64,000 bases of DNA. Source: Prochilodus magdalenae. Its lineage: Eukaryota > Chordata > Actinopteri > Characiformes > Prochilodontidae. The notes beneath the pieces are model-generated. The model worked only from the letters and a program-made list of their open reading frames with translations. It made no database searches and was not told the DNA's origin. This document shows positions 1 through 12,560 of this stretch, piece after piece. Numbering within the stretch: the stretch's first letter is position 1; each line of letters opens with the position of its first letter. The translations under genes were made by a program, and so were the position numbers. Location: NCBI GenBank assembly GCA_024036415.1, contig JAMWET010003070.1, positions 148,501 to 212,500 on the forward strand, written 5' to 3'.

Positions 1-439
1 TTAATACTCACTGAGTCAGTCATTCTGTACTGTTCCTTAGGGGGAAATCCACTGGACTTGCGGCATATTAGTTATGACAGCACAGTCAACAATGTCGCCG
101 TGTATAACTGAGGGCTTCCTAATGTGCCAGGATATCTATATTTGCACTCCAGCTCAGGTTCATCTGATAGGGCATGTAGATTCCTGTTTGTGTTGCTTTG
201 GGGACCAACACGAGATTTAACACAGGCCACTCTGTTTCCCTCTCTCTTGGGCCTTGAAAACACCTGAGCAGACTTTGGTTTCACCCACCTCTACATACTT
301 AACACAGCAAAGCAATGTGGGTTGCGTTTTGGATGACCTATTTGCATTAGCGTGGCTGATTAGGTCTAAGAGGCCAAAAGCAGCAAACAGAGGAACATTA
401 TTTCACTCTTAGAAAACCATTAGTGTGTATATCTCCCAC

Positions 440-1095
440 TTTATTAGGTCCTTTTTGTTTCTACACTTATTGCTCCACTGACCATATAAAAGCACTCTGT
501 AGTTCTACAGTTACAGACTGTAGTCCATCTGTTTCTCTGTATACGTTATTATCCTCTTTTTCAATGGTCGGAACCACCACACAGGCACAGCAGTGCCGTT
601 GGAGTGTTTAGACACTGTGTCCACTCACTGTTCACTTTATCAGGCACTCCTACCTTGCTGGTCCAGCTTGAAGATGTACAGTCAGAGACGATAGCTCATC
701 TGCTGCTGTACAGTGCAGTGTTGGTCATCCTTTAGTCCCTTATCAGCTGCCCACAGGACGCTGCCCACAGGACGCTGCCCACAGGACGCTGCCCACAGGA
801 CGCTGCCCACAGGACGCTGTTGGCAGAATAGTTTTGGTTGGTGGATGATTCTCAGTCTGCTCACAGTAGCACTACACAAATTAACACACCTCTACCACCA
901 TGTCACTGTCACTGCAGTGCTGAGAATGACCAACCGTCCACATTATACCTGCTCTGTGGTGGTCCTGTGGGGGTCCTGACCATTGAAAAAACAGGATAGT
1001 AAAGTATACAGAGAAACAGATGAACTACAGAATGGTGTATGGTCAGTGGAGCTGATAAAAGTGGAGCCAATGAGTGTAGATGCAATAAGGCATAC
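440..1095. repeat. Foldback MITE (long inverted arms)
   Basis: The arm at about 459-585 is the reverse complement of about 963-1079. Both contain the block CATCTGTTTCTCTGTATAC and a TCAATGGTC-type segment, with the second arm inverted. The central part carries CACTGTCACTGCAGTGCTGAG and a copy of a 14-bp tandem unit. This resembles a very common fish foldback element that I remember with the same CTGTGGTGGTCCTGTGGGGG segment. No transposase is present. Confidence 0.75.
746..815 (+). repeat. 14-bp tandem repeat, five identical copies
   Basis: The unit GCTGCCCACAGGAC occurs five times without a single difference, inside the foldback element. The perfect identity suggests recent expansion. Confidence 0.97.
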
Positions 1096-3255
1096 CCAAT
1101 GAAGTTGGAGTGCCCGGTGAAGATATATACATCCGTCGTATTTAAAATTTTTACCAGAAAAAAAGTTTGAACCTGAACATGAAAATAAGGGGCTTTTCAC
1201 AAAGTGAAAACAGTTTCCAGTTTTAATCACTGATGTCAAGTAAGAGCAATAATGGCTACATGACCCAAACAATGTATCAAAGATAGAGTTATTGGTTATT
1301 AACTCCTCCATGATAGGGCCCTCTCACTCTCCTTCATATAGCTTGTGGATTCTTGTTGAGGTGGAGGCTGTTGAGGGTAAATGAAACTGCACTTTGCAGT
1401 TGCTTATGTTAATTTGCTGCACTGTCCACTGTCCTTTAAATAATTGTCTGTGACAGCATCGTCATGGCAAAACGAACACAATGTAAGCCCACCTTCAGGA
1501 GTACAGAATGTTGGAGAGCAATGGGATTCTGGAAATACATAGCCATGTTTGGTGGTAATCATGAGTGGAGATTCCAGTCATCGTTTCCACAGGGGCTTCC
1601 CCTCAGCTGTGTTCAGTTAAGCAGGCATTTATAGTACTGTCAGGAACAGAGGGAGATGGAAAAACAGAGCAAGAGCGTTGTTTGGCACCTGCTCCTTTGA
1701 CAGAGGCGATGTCTCTCTTGCAGCTAAATACACATTCGCTTCCATTGTACATCACACATGCACACATGACTCAGTCTCATTAGAGAAGTGCTAAAGTGCT
1801 CCGATTGCTGTAGGAGCGGTGAGAGCAGTGTGAGGAGGAGGAAAGGCTGAGCCTCTGGTTCTGGCAGTGCTAGATGAATGCGGATGAATGTTACTCGACT
1901 TGGAAAATCATTTCCTGCCATTGTAATATGGTACAGTTGCTGCATATAAAAGCTTCCAAACTTACATTGGGTTTGGCTGGAGCTTTAGTGGTTTACACTC
2001 ACGTTTAGACTCTTTAACAGGCTTCCCTCTGTCTGTAGTATAGCACTGTTTTTGTTTTTTTTTCCGCTTCTGTTTTTCCCTCTCTTTCTATCTCCTGTTT
2101 TTTGCTGGTAGCTGTTAGTTTTCAGATGCTAAAGTCGTTATCAATACCCATAAATTTACTTTCATTCTAATCAGTTTATAAAACTTGTGTCTTTCAGTAA
2201 CCAAATTCTAGTCGACTTTCTGTGTGCACTGAATGTGGTGCTCCTCGATCAGTCAGCTTGCTTCAGGCAATAGTGAGATGTCGATCCACAACCCGAGAGG
2301 CTCCGTGGCAACTCAGCTAAAACTGATTGTGTGAGCTGCATATTATATTTACTAAATTCCAGCAGCGTCTGACATCCATAAAGCTTGAGTATACAGGACG
2401 TACATTTTAGAAAGCAACTTTCACTACCGCTTTTGCCAGCCTTGGAGAAGTTGCTGTGGGCTCTAGTTGTACTGATATCTAGTTATACTGTATTGTATTG
2501 CCCATACTGTCCACTACTACTTTAAAGAACAGTGTAGTATCATGAGACTTTGTCGTCATACATGCTATGTCACTGTCTTATTTCTGCCTTTTGATAAGTT
2601 TCAATAGAAAAAGTAGTGCCACATTAAAACTGCTGGATGAAAGCTGTGAGTCCAGTCATTGATATTTAGCATTGCCCATAGTGTGTTACGTTAAATACTA
2701 ATAAAACTGTAGTAATATGATAAACATTATCCAGCTCTTGTTTTGAGCAAATAAACTAGCATGAAAAGGTTTAAATGCACCAGTCAGTGGGATTCTGCCC
2801 GGAATTAGTCTGAAATTTACACTCCTGTGCTTCATGATGGTTAACAGCAGCCCTCGTACATTCACATCAGCGTACACATTAATCTAGAAGTTCTTTCCAG
2901 TGAGTGAAAAAGACAGCAAGCTCATGGAACATTACCAACAACAAATTAATTAAGAAGATGCTTAACACACCATCTCTGTAATGGATATGTACAGTTTGAA
3001 GGAGCTAGTAAAAGCTAAGGGGCTAAAGCTAAACCTGTCTTTCTTCAGCAGTGAAAAGACTAAAGCCATTATGAGAAAAATAGTAGAATTCATAGCGCAG
3101 GATGGCCAGCCATTTACTGTAGACACAAATATATGTTTCAGAAATTTGATACATTATTGAAGCTCATAAGTTAAGCTTAAGTTTTATTTTGAGGAAAAGT
3201 TACAAATATGTCTGTGTATGCTGTCAAATATAAGGTCACAGGAGAAAAATGAGTC

Positions 3256-3775
3256 TCCTTGCGTGTTTAAGGTAACGTCAGGCTCCTGCAGATGGCGCTG
3301 CACGAGGATGATGAAATTATAAATACCGGCAAGGTGCGAGTGATGAGATGCGTAGATCGCGAAGAGGTGGTACAGTGCAGTGAATGTCTCATCCATGTTT
3401 GGAAAATGGCTCCAGAGCAGATGTCAATGATTGGCTAAAAGGAATGATTGCATTTAGGTGTGCCAAAGACCATAGTGTGAAGGAAGTAGCTGAATCTGCC
3501 GGTATATGGAAGTTTATGGTCATACAGATCAACCAGCTGTGGCTAAAATCCCAGTCTACAGGGAATTCTCCTCTGAATTGTGCCAGGGAAGGCATCCCCC
3601 AAATCTGACCCAAGTGACACAATTCTTTAAAGCAGGAGTGTCTGAACATTGATGTGGTCTACATCCACAAACTTGTCCAGTACATGCCAAATCCAATCAG
3701 AGCTGCTGTTGGTGCTAGGGGAGGTGTTACAATCTTTGAGGTCACAGTTATCAGTACAACACAATATCAGTCACA
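3256..3775 (+). mobile_element. Tc1-derived MITE-like family A, copy 1
   Basis: Shares with other copies in this window the left segment around CAGGCTCCTGCAGATGGC, a CAGTGCAG..GAATGTCTC block, and a frame reading AKDHSVKEVAESAGIWK at about 3465-3510. That stretch looks like the first helix-turn-helix of a Tc1-type transposase. It is followed directly by the end of the transposase (GAACATTGATGTGG.CTACATCC), so the catalytic part is absent. Decayed, with stops. Confidence 0.75.
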
Positions 3776-4538
3776 GTTGCCTCATTAAATTTTTTTTTTG
3801 TCCTGTCAGGAGGATTGGACTTCGGTTTCACTGTGAAAAGTAAACCTTAGAAGCAGATATGAAACACAAATAACTATTAAGTCTGTAACTATGACATGTT
3901 ATGCTTCTCTGTTGCAAGAAGAAATAATTAGACTACTGTGGCGTGTTGCTGTGTACTCTGTTACTGGCTCACACTGGTATTGAGCTTAGCTAAAAATTCA
4001 TGATCACTGCACCACTGCACTGTAGTGCACTCTCATTCACTAGCACACAGGCACGCAGACCATCTCCTAGACCACTGTTGAGGTCAGTGAAGTCAAAGCC
4101 ATCAACATGCCTGTTTGATGAATCTCTACTATTACAGGCTTTGACTGCAGAAATAGAAATGTAAACTTGCGTGCATGCGTGTGTGTGCATGCATGTATTC
4201 ATGTGTGTGTGAGCGTGAGAGGCGGCTCGAGGCAAGGCTGGACCCTGAGGCTTAAAGCGCTGGCGTAGGCGTTCTCCTTAATTCCAGGGCATTTTTGGGA
4301 AGTGAGAAACGGGAGAGTTTCTGGCTGGTTTGAAGTGGCATTGGAGGAACGAGACGCAGCCTGTCATTAACCTGACCTCCCTGACACTGCACACTGAGAC
4401 CACACGCACACCTACGACACCCTGGTCACCGCGCTGGCCTTCCTCCTGGCCTCAAATAGTATAGAGGGTTAAAAAAAGTTAAAGGAGACACTGCCCCTTG
4501 CAGGCGTTCTGAGTCTGACTTTCTTGTTCCGTCCACAG

Positions 4539-4668
4539 TTTCTGAGGGCACTACCAACCTCCTGCTGGGTAACCACAACAACATGCTGCTGGTGTATCAG
4601 GACACCACACTGAAGTGGGCGGCCCAGCTGTCCTGCGTGCCCGTGGCTGTGCGTGTCGCCAACTTTCC
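4539..4668 (+). CDS. bbs9: bbs9 internal exon a (late beta-propeller)
   Basis: This 130-bp exon starts after a pyrimidine-rich acceptor ending in TCCACAG and stops before a strong GTAAGT donor. It enters with two bases of a split codon and leaves with two (CC). The translation includes SEGTTNLLLGNHNNMLLVYQ and then DTTLKWAAQLSCVPVAVRVA. The GNHNNML and TLKWA blocks are typical of BBS9 near the end of its N-terminal beta-propeller, where WD-like blades form a scaffold surface of the BBSome. An intron of about 15.7 kb follows. The preceding exon is outside the window, since nothing upstream of this acceptor looks like BBS9. I am sure of the gene and of both splice sites. Confidence 0.94.
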
Positions 4669-6819
4669 GTAAGTACGCCACACAGTCCCCACATTAGATT
4701 GATTTGCAACATGTACATTATATACTTTTTTGTCATAGTGTATAAGTATGTATATATTGTAAGTATAGAGTCTTATGCATCTCATTCATCATATTGTACT
4801 CATTGACAAAACATAACGCTCCAAGAAGGAGTTGTTGGAATTGAATAAAACTGTATAAGTAAATGTAATGATGGTATATGTCAGTGATAACACTGTTAGT
4901 TCTAAAGGATAAGTTAATTGGGGAAAACTGTGTGAAAGTGTGCGCTAGTGCCCATTTGGGCCACTTCTAGCCTGGATACAAGATGAGACATAGTTGGGCA
5001 TGGGGGCATACAGGTTCCGTTTGGCAGTTAACATTGCCCACAGATATTGCAGCTGGGCCTGAAGATTCTACACAGCACGATTGAAACACTCGCCATGAGG
5101 CCTCCATGGTTGAACCTGACTGGAAAATGGTCTGGGGAGATACAGGCTTGTGTAATGAAGGTATCATCTGTGTCTGGATGGTGGATAAGGAAACTGCTGG
5201 AGCTGTTCATACTTGTTGGTGGTCATACTTGTTGGTGGATCAAACGATCCTCTCTACTGGTGGTCGTCTGAGTTGTCCGGAACCTGTTGCCCGTGTGTGC
5301 GTGCCCCCATGTAACCAGACCATACCTGTAATTATTTACAGATCTGCGTGAGACATAACTCCATGCTGCTTCTATCTGGGTGCATTACTTTTTTTGGTTA
5401 ATGTGCATACGTTTTGTTGATTTTATATTCCATGGTTTTTAAAAAATTAAAAAAAAGTTGATTAAAAAAATATATAATATTATTTTTTTTTAGTATTATT
5501 TACATGTTAAAAAGAGGTTGACGAAGGGAGTTCTTTAGAAGCCGACAGTTCTGAACATATAAAAGGTGAATCGACGTCAACTAAACGCTTCTGACATCAT
5601 GAATAAAATAAAAACAAAATTTGTACAAAACGATATAAGAAAACTAAGCCAGTAGAGCTAGACGTGACAATTCCAATGAACCATTGCTTGCATTGCTAGC
5701 TTTAATGGAACCAGAGAACCCCTGAATCTCACCGACTTGAGCGCATTCTAGGCACCCTTACCAAGACTTCAGGAATTCAGAACATCGTAATATGGTGAAA
5801 ACAATGAGCAACTGACTTTAGACTTAAGGGGGTGATGGGGCGCTATGCTCTCTCTCACGTTACTTTTTACTGTGGTCTTCAGGAAACCAGAGATAACAAT
5901 GTTCAGGATCTGGTTTTTAAAGCTCTGTTGATCAGAAGAGAAACGCTAGATCGAGGCCAGACTCCACATGTCAGTCTAGCATTATGTGCCCTTTCCAAAG
6001 AAAAGCATCACTGGCCTTCAGCAAACTAGAGATTTAGACCTGTTGTCTTTCTTACATATTGTTATCTGTGAAGCGTCAATATTGTTAGCATCATAATGTG
6101 ATCAGTAACTGGTTGACATCAAGAAATGTCAAAAAATATGTATTTGCTATATAATATTTTGGCCATTTCATGCAGTCCCATTGTTACAGCCGTCTGCTTC
6201 CTGGCCTCCGCTTTTGGCCTGTGCTCTTGTCTGGCCAGTGAGGTCATAGTTTAGCGTCTAATATCCTGTAGCACAGTTTCTTCTGGGTATAAAACCGGAA
6301 AGCGGAAGAAGCACGCCATTTGACTGTCCCACGTTATTATTTCTTTGGAGGTCAGTTCTTTAGTGTAAGTTCCAGGTTGGGAAATGGTCCCTGCAGAGAG
6401 ACTGGATTGTTTGCCAAGTGCGCTGCCAGGATCCTGCTCTGTGCCATTATTGAAAACCACAATATAGCATCAGGCAAGTCCACTCACTTGACTGCCTTTG
6501 CCTAAATGGAAGATATCAAACCGCTCCTGTGTCAGGCCAGGGTTATTAAATGACTGCTTCCCCGATTGTAGCCACCATTACCAACCCGCCGGGATGCAGA
6601 TTTTGGCAGGGACAACGGAGAAGTGTGTGAGGGCACAGAGTTGAATTTCCTGTCTCCTGGCCAACTGGAGAATATCAAACCTGTTTTATTTCTTTTTTTC
6701 ACCTTGAATCCAGCAGTACATGATGGTAGTGAAAAGAAGAGATTAGGCTTGATCGAAACTAAAATGAAATTGAAATTCCAATTTTCAACTGAGATTGAGA
6801 TTTTTAAAACCCCCTTTAA

Positions 6820-7075
6820 CTGCTCCCCGGGCGCCGTGGGATAGGGCATCGCCCACCGCTAAAACAACGGGTAAATTAAAAACAAAGAATGTGCTCAAGT
6901 GTCACCCCTAGTGTGATACATTCCTGGACAATGTCTAGTGAGTGTACGTTGTTGTGGTGCTTATCCGATTTCACTTAACACGGATGGGTTGAATGCAGAG
7001 ACTAAATTTCCCCACTGTGGGACTAATAAGGGATTTAAATCTTAATCTTAAATCTTAAAATCTTAAATATTTGAG
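6820..7075 (+). repeat. Fish non-LTR retrotransposon-like tail
   Basis: Contains CTCCCCGGGCGCCGTGGGAT, a GGTTGAATGCAGAGAC segment and a closing run of ATCTTAA-like units (7036-7068). I recognise this arrangement as a widespread fish 3' tail, but cannot name the family with certainty. Confidence 0.6.
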
Positions 7076-7925
7076 GTAAATTATGTAGGAGAATTAAGGA
7101 GTTCAATTATGAAGGAAAATGAAGAAGATTAATTATAAAGAAATGTTAAGGATTTAATTTGAAGTTATTTAATTGTTATTCTATCTGCCTAGTTTAGGTA
7201 AGTTTTTTGGCTAGGTTGTTCGGGTGGGGTTGTATGGGGGGGGGGTAAGATATTGACAATTTATATATAATGTATTATATGCATTTTATGTGTTCATTTT
7301 AATTAGGAAGTTGCTTGTATGAAAACGTAAAATCACTTTATGTAACTGAAATTGCATAAAAGTTTCCCTGTGTAAAGCCAGTGTAACCCTGTCATGCAGA
7401 TAATTGAATCAAATCTTGGTGAAGTCTGAGATCGTGTGATGCATGGAGCTGTTAAATAAAGCTTCAAAATCAAATTAAGTTGTGACGCGTGAGATTTACG
7501 GCCCTAGTGTTCAAGGCTTTAATCAACTCTCTCTCGAGCCAGATATAACGCCTGTGCTCGGGTGTTTGACAGTGGGCTCTAATTATGGCTTTCTGGACAG
7601 CGTCATTTTGATGGAAGGCCTCTTGCTGCTTGCACTCTTCTTCCCAGGCCTGAGATGAGCCGTGTGTTTTTGTGGAGCTGTTTGCTCAGATTCTTTCTCA
7701 TCTGATAAGGTAACAGATACTCCTGTAGGCCGCGCTGAGTGAAAGCTCGCTCTCTCTCTCTCTCCTCCCTCTCTGGGTCACTCACTTTAGTTTTGTCCCA
7801 TGCTTTTTTCTTTTGCTGCTTTTGCTCTTGCATTAAAAGAGCCTGTCTGTCAGCACCATCTAAATGAGCTTTTTGTCCTTGTCCTGAGCTCATATCTCCA
7901 CCCCAACGGGACCCCCAACTCTTCT

Positions 7926-7926
<1 letters not shown>

Positions 7927-7989
<63 letters not shown>
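7927..7989. repeat. (AC)n microsatellite
   Basis: About 31 uninterrupted AC units, ending at CGTACG. The long open frames across it are artefacts of the dinucleotide run. Confidence 0.98.
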
Positions 7990-7991
<2 letters not shown>

Positions 7992-8684
7992 ACGTTCTGT
8001 ATTGTTTCGAAGTAGAGGCCAGGTCCATCAAAGAACATCCTCTTTGTTCAGAACTGGTTGTAGGATCCCAAAAGCCTCATAGTGCCTAACTGTTAGATAG
8101 CATTCAAAGCGATGCTCACTGTATCATTTGACTCTTATCTTTTGTGCTGAGATTCTTTTGGCACACTCTAGACCTGCTTGGATGCTTTTATTGACTCACT
8201 AATAAGTGCCCTAGCAAATAAGGCCCGACTCTGGCATGGACACGGACATGGCTTCGCTGTTGGTGTGGGGGCTGGCTTAATGGATACTGAGTAAACAGCT
8301 ATCAGTGGCTCAAACTGGGATAAGGCAAGCTTGTCTTATCAAGCCTTTTACACCAGAAGCTTAACATATCATGCCATTTACACTGAACGTTTCTGCAGTG
8401 CTCTTGTATAATAACCGCAAATGAATGAAATTAAGGTCATAACAAGATCATAGAAAGCCACAGTAGATCACACTGTGGCTTGAAATTTGCATTGTTAAAG
8501 GCAGCCAGTCTTGTAGGTAAACGGAAACATGCTTCCTGCCTAGATTTTTTTTGTCTCATATGTTTCAGCTGTTTAGCTAGTCCGTTTCTGAAGAGCTAAT
8601 AAAACTACGGCCAAGATGCAACGATGAGAAGCTTTGCTTCATTCAACTTAGAAGTTCCCTGGATGAACAATTATTGACTCTGCT

Positions 8685-8927
8685 CGGGCTCCTGCAGATG
8701 GCCCTGCATGGGGTTGATGGGGCTATAAATGCCTGCGGGGTGCGAGTGACGGGGTTCAAAGATTGGGAAGAGGTAGTACAGTGTAGTGAATGTCTCGTTC
8801 CATGTGTGGAAGATGGCTCCAAAGCTGATGTTAATGATAGTCTTCTAATAGGAGTGATTGTATATGCCTGTGCCAAAGACCATAGTGTGAAGGAAGTAGA
8901 TGAATCTTCAGGTGTGTGGAAGTAGCA
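8685..8927 (+). mobile_element. Family A, copy 2 (left half only)
   Basis: Begins at GGCTCCTGCAGATGGCC and runs through the conserved GGGGCTATAAATGCCTGCGG block to KDHSVKEVDESSGVWK, then breaks off. The 3' transposase-tail part is missing. Confidence 0.75.
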
Positions 8928-8949
8928 CTTGCACAAATCTCAGTCTATG

Positions 8950-9245
8950 GGACATGTGACCGCAGCTTGAAATGTCACATCCATTTTCACACTGTTAATT
9001 TAAACAGTTGTATTCGAAGCAGTTATGGTTGACCGTGTGGTTCAGACTGTGCATTTACAACTTGTAGATTAGAGTGTTTACTTGAGTGTTTGCAAATGTG
9101 TATACGCTCTGTCCATCGCTTTCATGACTCAGCTACTTTGGTCCAGCATGTTGCAATACATTTCTGGACTTTATTCAGTACCTGTAGAGTTCCCTGGATA
9201 AGGGTTTAAATCTTTTACTGAAAAATGAATAGTTGCATTTCTGAG
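8950..9245 (+). repeat. Locally duplicated segment, copy 1
   Basis: Matches 10138-10445 over about 300 bp in the same orientation. Shared blocks are CGCAGCTTGAAAT, TAAACAGTTGTA, CGAAGCAGTTA and CTCTGTCCATCGCTTTCATG. Roughly 1.2 kb lies between the copies. It could be an interspersed repeat or a local duplication. Confidence 0.85.
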
Positions 9246-9922
9246 GTCTAATTGACTCGTGTTCAGGGCTGTTCAAGTAACTTTACTGTGTCTGTTCCAC
9301 TTGTACCAATTCAACATACACTAACACACCACCACCACATATGTGTCATTGCAAAACAAAGGACCAAAAAATGGGGTCTCTATTTTTATGTCCTTTGGTG
9401 TCCTGTATACACGGCTAATAACTACAATGGAGCAAGTTCATCACAAGACCCCTGAAATCCACATGGTTGTTCATGGCTGAAAGTACAAGGTGAAGGAAGG
9501 TGAATGTCGCGAAACTACCTCTCAGTCTTGGCTGGCATGTCATAAACTGAATGCACTGGCTTCACTAGACTAGTCCTGGTCTATATGCCATTTAGCACCA
9601 CAACGCCTGTTGCATAATGCTGACATAAACGCCCATGTGATGATGTTTTGGTCCAGATTGTTTGGGGCAATTTGGAGAAATTACACAGATCCTTTATCCC
9701 GTACGAATCAGCCAGTCAGATCACACACAAATTAGATTACCGGACCTCCTCCGGTAGAACTAATCCAGCTTGAATTAGGCTTTAGAAGAACACAGGTTTG
9801 GTTTCGCTGCAGTCCAACCATAGCCAGGCAAAACATAAACATGCTATTAAAGCATGGCCCACCATCACAGTCAGCATATACCAGCCCAAAGTTACAGTGC
9901 GTTACAGTCAGATCTCTAGTAG

Positions 9923-9924
<2 letters not shown>

Positions 9925-9959
<35 letters not shown>
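9925..9959. repeat. (AC)n microsatellite
   Basis: About 17 CA units without interruption. Confidence 0.97.
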
Positions 9960-9964
<5 letters not shown>

Positions 9965-10137
9965 ATTGAGTAGCACTTTGGCCTGCACTCATACACTTGT
10001 ACTCTAGGCTTAGTTGCAAGAAAGTTATTAATGAACGACAATTATTATTGTTTCCATATGCACCCTCATAGCTGAAGCCACAGTGGGAAATTGCTCCAAG
10101 ATGTTCCATATCGCCTGGCCAATCAAAACAGATAAGG

Positions 10138-10445
10138 AGTGGCCGCAGCTTGAAATATCACGTCTGAAACAGCCATAATCGCACTGTAATTTTAAACAGT
10201 TGTAATCGAAGCAGTTACGGCTAATAGTGTGGTTCAGATTGTGTATTTAGAACTTGTAGGTCAGAGTGTGTTTACTTGAGTGTGTGTGTATGGGTATATG
10301 TGAATACACTCTGTCCATCGCTTTCATGATGCAGCTGTTTGTTATACTTTGGGCCAGCATGTTGTAATATACCAGTACCTGTAAAGTTCCTTGGATAAGT
10401 GTGTAAATCTTGCAGTCCTGGAAAAAAGGATAGCCTTAGTTCCTC
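10138..10445 (+). repeat. Locally duplicated segment, copy 2
   Basis: Partner of 8950-9245. Differences are scattered substitutions and small indels, so the duplication is not very recent. Confidence 0.85.
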
Positions 10446-11626
10446 AGGCTGGTTCACTGGTTCAAAGCTGTGGTAAAATGCCCCACCTATGACTGCCTCA
10501 CAACAGTTACTGCCATGAAAAGTCATGTCAAGTGTGCTGGTAAAGATGCCATAGAATGCCATAGATGCTGTTCTTTGATGTCTACAAATAAGGTATGTGC
10601 TTTTGGCGGTTGGTTTTGTGATGCTAATGAAGGTGGAACTGCTCCTTTCTTTGGTGTTAATTGATGAACGAGGCTTCTCTGTATTGTCTAATATTTTAAG
10701 AACCTCAAATTCCTTTTTATTATGTGGAAGCCAATGTTGACTTCCTTTTCACCAACTTGTTTTGTGAGTTTTTTTGTTCCACCACATTCTGCTGTCTGTA
10801 CTAGCTGTATATTTTAAGGTGGAACACAGTATCTGATTAAGAAACTGTCAAACTTGAGCCTTGTTTAAGGAAATCTGTCTGTTGACAGTTTGGATACTTG
10901 AAATGAATATAGAGCAGTGCCAACACCGCATTTACCCATGTAGTCCTCCATTTTTGTTGCTCCATTGTCTTATGCACATTTTGGGGGAGTGGAAACATGA
11001 ATTAGTTCATACTGTTAAGTAACAAGATTTTGGAACTGGTCTCTTGTACCCTTCTCTTTAGTACATGCAGGATTTGTATTTGAAAGATGGGCAGCAGTGT
11101 TTTATATTCACGGTATGTCGGTTCTATGTACCGAACACTCCTGATTCTATAATGCCAATTACCGTAATTAGAGATTTGCCTCCATTAATATCACAAGCTT
11201 ACTTACTGTAGGATTTGCTGTATACTAACAATATGAAACACAAAAAATCATGTTACTTAAATGTTATACCTTCTTAAAGTCTGTGGTTCAGTCAGATTTA
11301 CTTTACATACCATAAAACCCACTCTACATTTCACTCCTTTCTTATTCTTATATAATGCACATTATAAGTTACCTACGCAGCTGAATCCCAAATTACTTTT
11401 GTTAGCTGTTTTATTGCCTGTTTGGGTGCAGGAGCCAATATAGTGACGTGCGACTGAATATTCCACATATGGCAGTCCATGGCTGCTCGGCACCAAAACC
11501 CTGTTCTGAAGGAACTACATTTCTTTGTGGAATACTTGTGTATTTCAATGTGATGATGTTAAGGCGCCAAACACATCACTAAACTCCTACACTTGGGTAA
11601 TGTTCAGTCAATGTCATTTACCAAGA

Positions 11627-11663
11627 GTCTTTGTGTAACGTCTTTGTGTAACGTCTTTGTGTA
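11627..11663 (+). repeat. 13-bp tandem repeat, nearly three copies
   Basis: Unit GTCTTTGTGTAAC, two exact copies plus a third ending in GTAG. Confidence 0.95.
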
Positions 11664-11679
11664 GAGTATGCTGTCCCAT

Positions 11680-12010
11680 GCTCCTTCAGGTAACCCCCAG
11701 TAATGGTATGCTCCGTGTAGTGGGAGGGGCGTATGAGGGTATAAAAGGGGCATGGGGGAAAATGGTGGTAGTCTGGGCTAAAGTGCAGCTAGGTGCACAC
11801 ATAGGAGGAAATATCGTTTTAGGTCGACAGGGACCTACTATCTGTTTTGTTTTATGTTCTTGTTCTTTTCTTTTCAAACCTGTTTTTCTTTTTTTTCCTT
11901 TTAACACGTGTTACACCAAATAAGTTCTGAAAATGTACTGGACCATCTCCGAATTCCTTGTGGCTGCCTCATAACACCAACCACTTGAGACCACACCGCC
12001 ACATTCAATT
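11680..12010 (+). other. Possible solo LTR or promoter-like segment
   Basis: Has a TATA-box-like GGGTATAAAAGGGGC (11738-11752), then a T/C-rich tract and an AATAAG signal-like site. No matching second copy or primer-binding site is visible, so this is only a suggestion. Confidence 0.2.
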
Positions 12011-12181
12011 ACCTTTAATAATAGAGCGCCTGATAACACTCTTAAATGTGAGTAAATGACTGTAATGTGTGTAATGTTTATATGTAAGCAGTTTATTGAG
12101 TAATAAAATCTCAAATGTCACCAAAATTTGATTGTACTATATGTAATAAACAATAAACAAAATTACTGTGTAATGTTCAAC

Positions 12182-12560
12182 TAGGGAGGCACTATAATAA
12201 ACATTTTGGCCAAAACTCAAACCAAGCAAAATGAAACATTCAAAGGTCGAATACCAAATGCGTTTTTTAGTCTTTCATTAATTTAGCCAGTTTTTGCATT
12301 AATTAAATAGGCTAAATCCAAGCAGATGTGGGCCACATCTGGCCAACTGTCAGCACTGTCATTCTGCTTTAAGCCAAAAGGGACCCACATATTTATAACA
12401 TGCATTTGGCCCACCCGTCCCAAAACCAGTCTGGTCCACTTCTGGCACAGATACAGCAGAATTGCCGACTTTTGGTGGCCTTAATCTGGCATGTATGTGG
12501 CCCACATCTTGCTACCTTCCACCTAATTGCCATCAACCCATCTGGCAAAAATGAGGAATG
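12182..12560 (+). mobile_element. hAT-like element, copy 1
   Basis: Begins TAGGGAGGCACTATAATAA, close to the TAGGGATGCA end of the copy at 51203. The interior shares blocks such as GGGCCACATCTGGC, TTTGGCCCACC.GTCCCAAAAC and TTCATTAATTT with the copies at 25970 and 51203. The right end is uncertain; TGCATCCCTAG at about 13046 might be it. Confidence 0.6.

Larger units (their letters stand above)
1..4538 (+). other. bbs9 intron upstream of the first visible exon
   Basis: This is non-coding. It contains a foldback element (about 440-1095) and a Tc1-derived MITE-like copy (about 3256-3775). From 1100 to 3250 I recognise no gene and no known repeat. From 3780 to 4530 there is only unremarkable sequence with a short GT/CATG-rich patch near 4170-4215. 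Confidence 0.75.

Noticed and set aside
7603..8038. Reverse-strand open frame of 142 codons with Cys-Val repeats
   Set aside because: Runs through the (AC)n microsatellite; no coding signal outside it.
10470..10664. Cys-rich 64-codon open frame resembling a zinc finger
   Set aside because: Cys spacing fits no known finger and the first part lies next to the locally duplicated segment; no support.
11738..11752. TATA box of a gene promoter
   Set aside because: Good TATA match but no first exon or coding sequence follows; kept only as a weak LTR suggestion.
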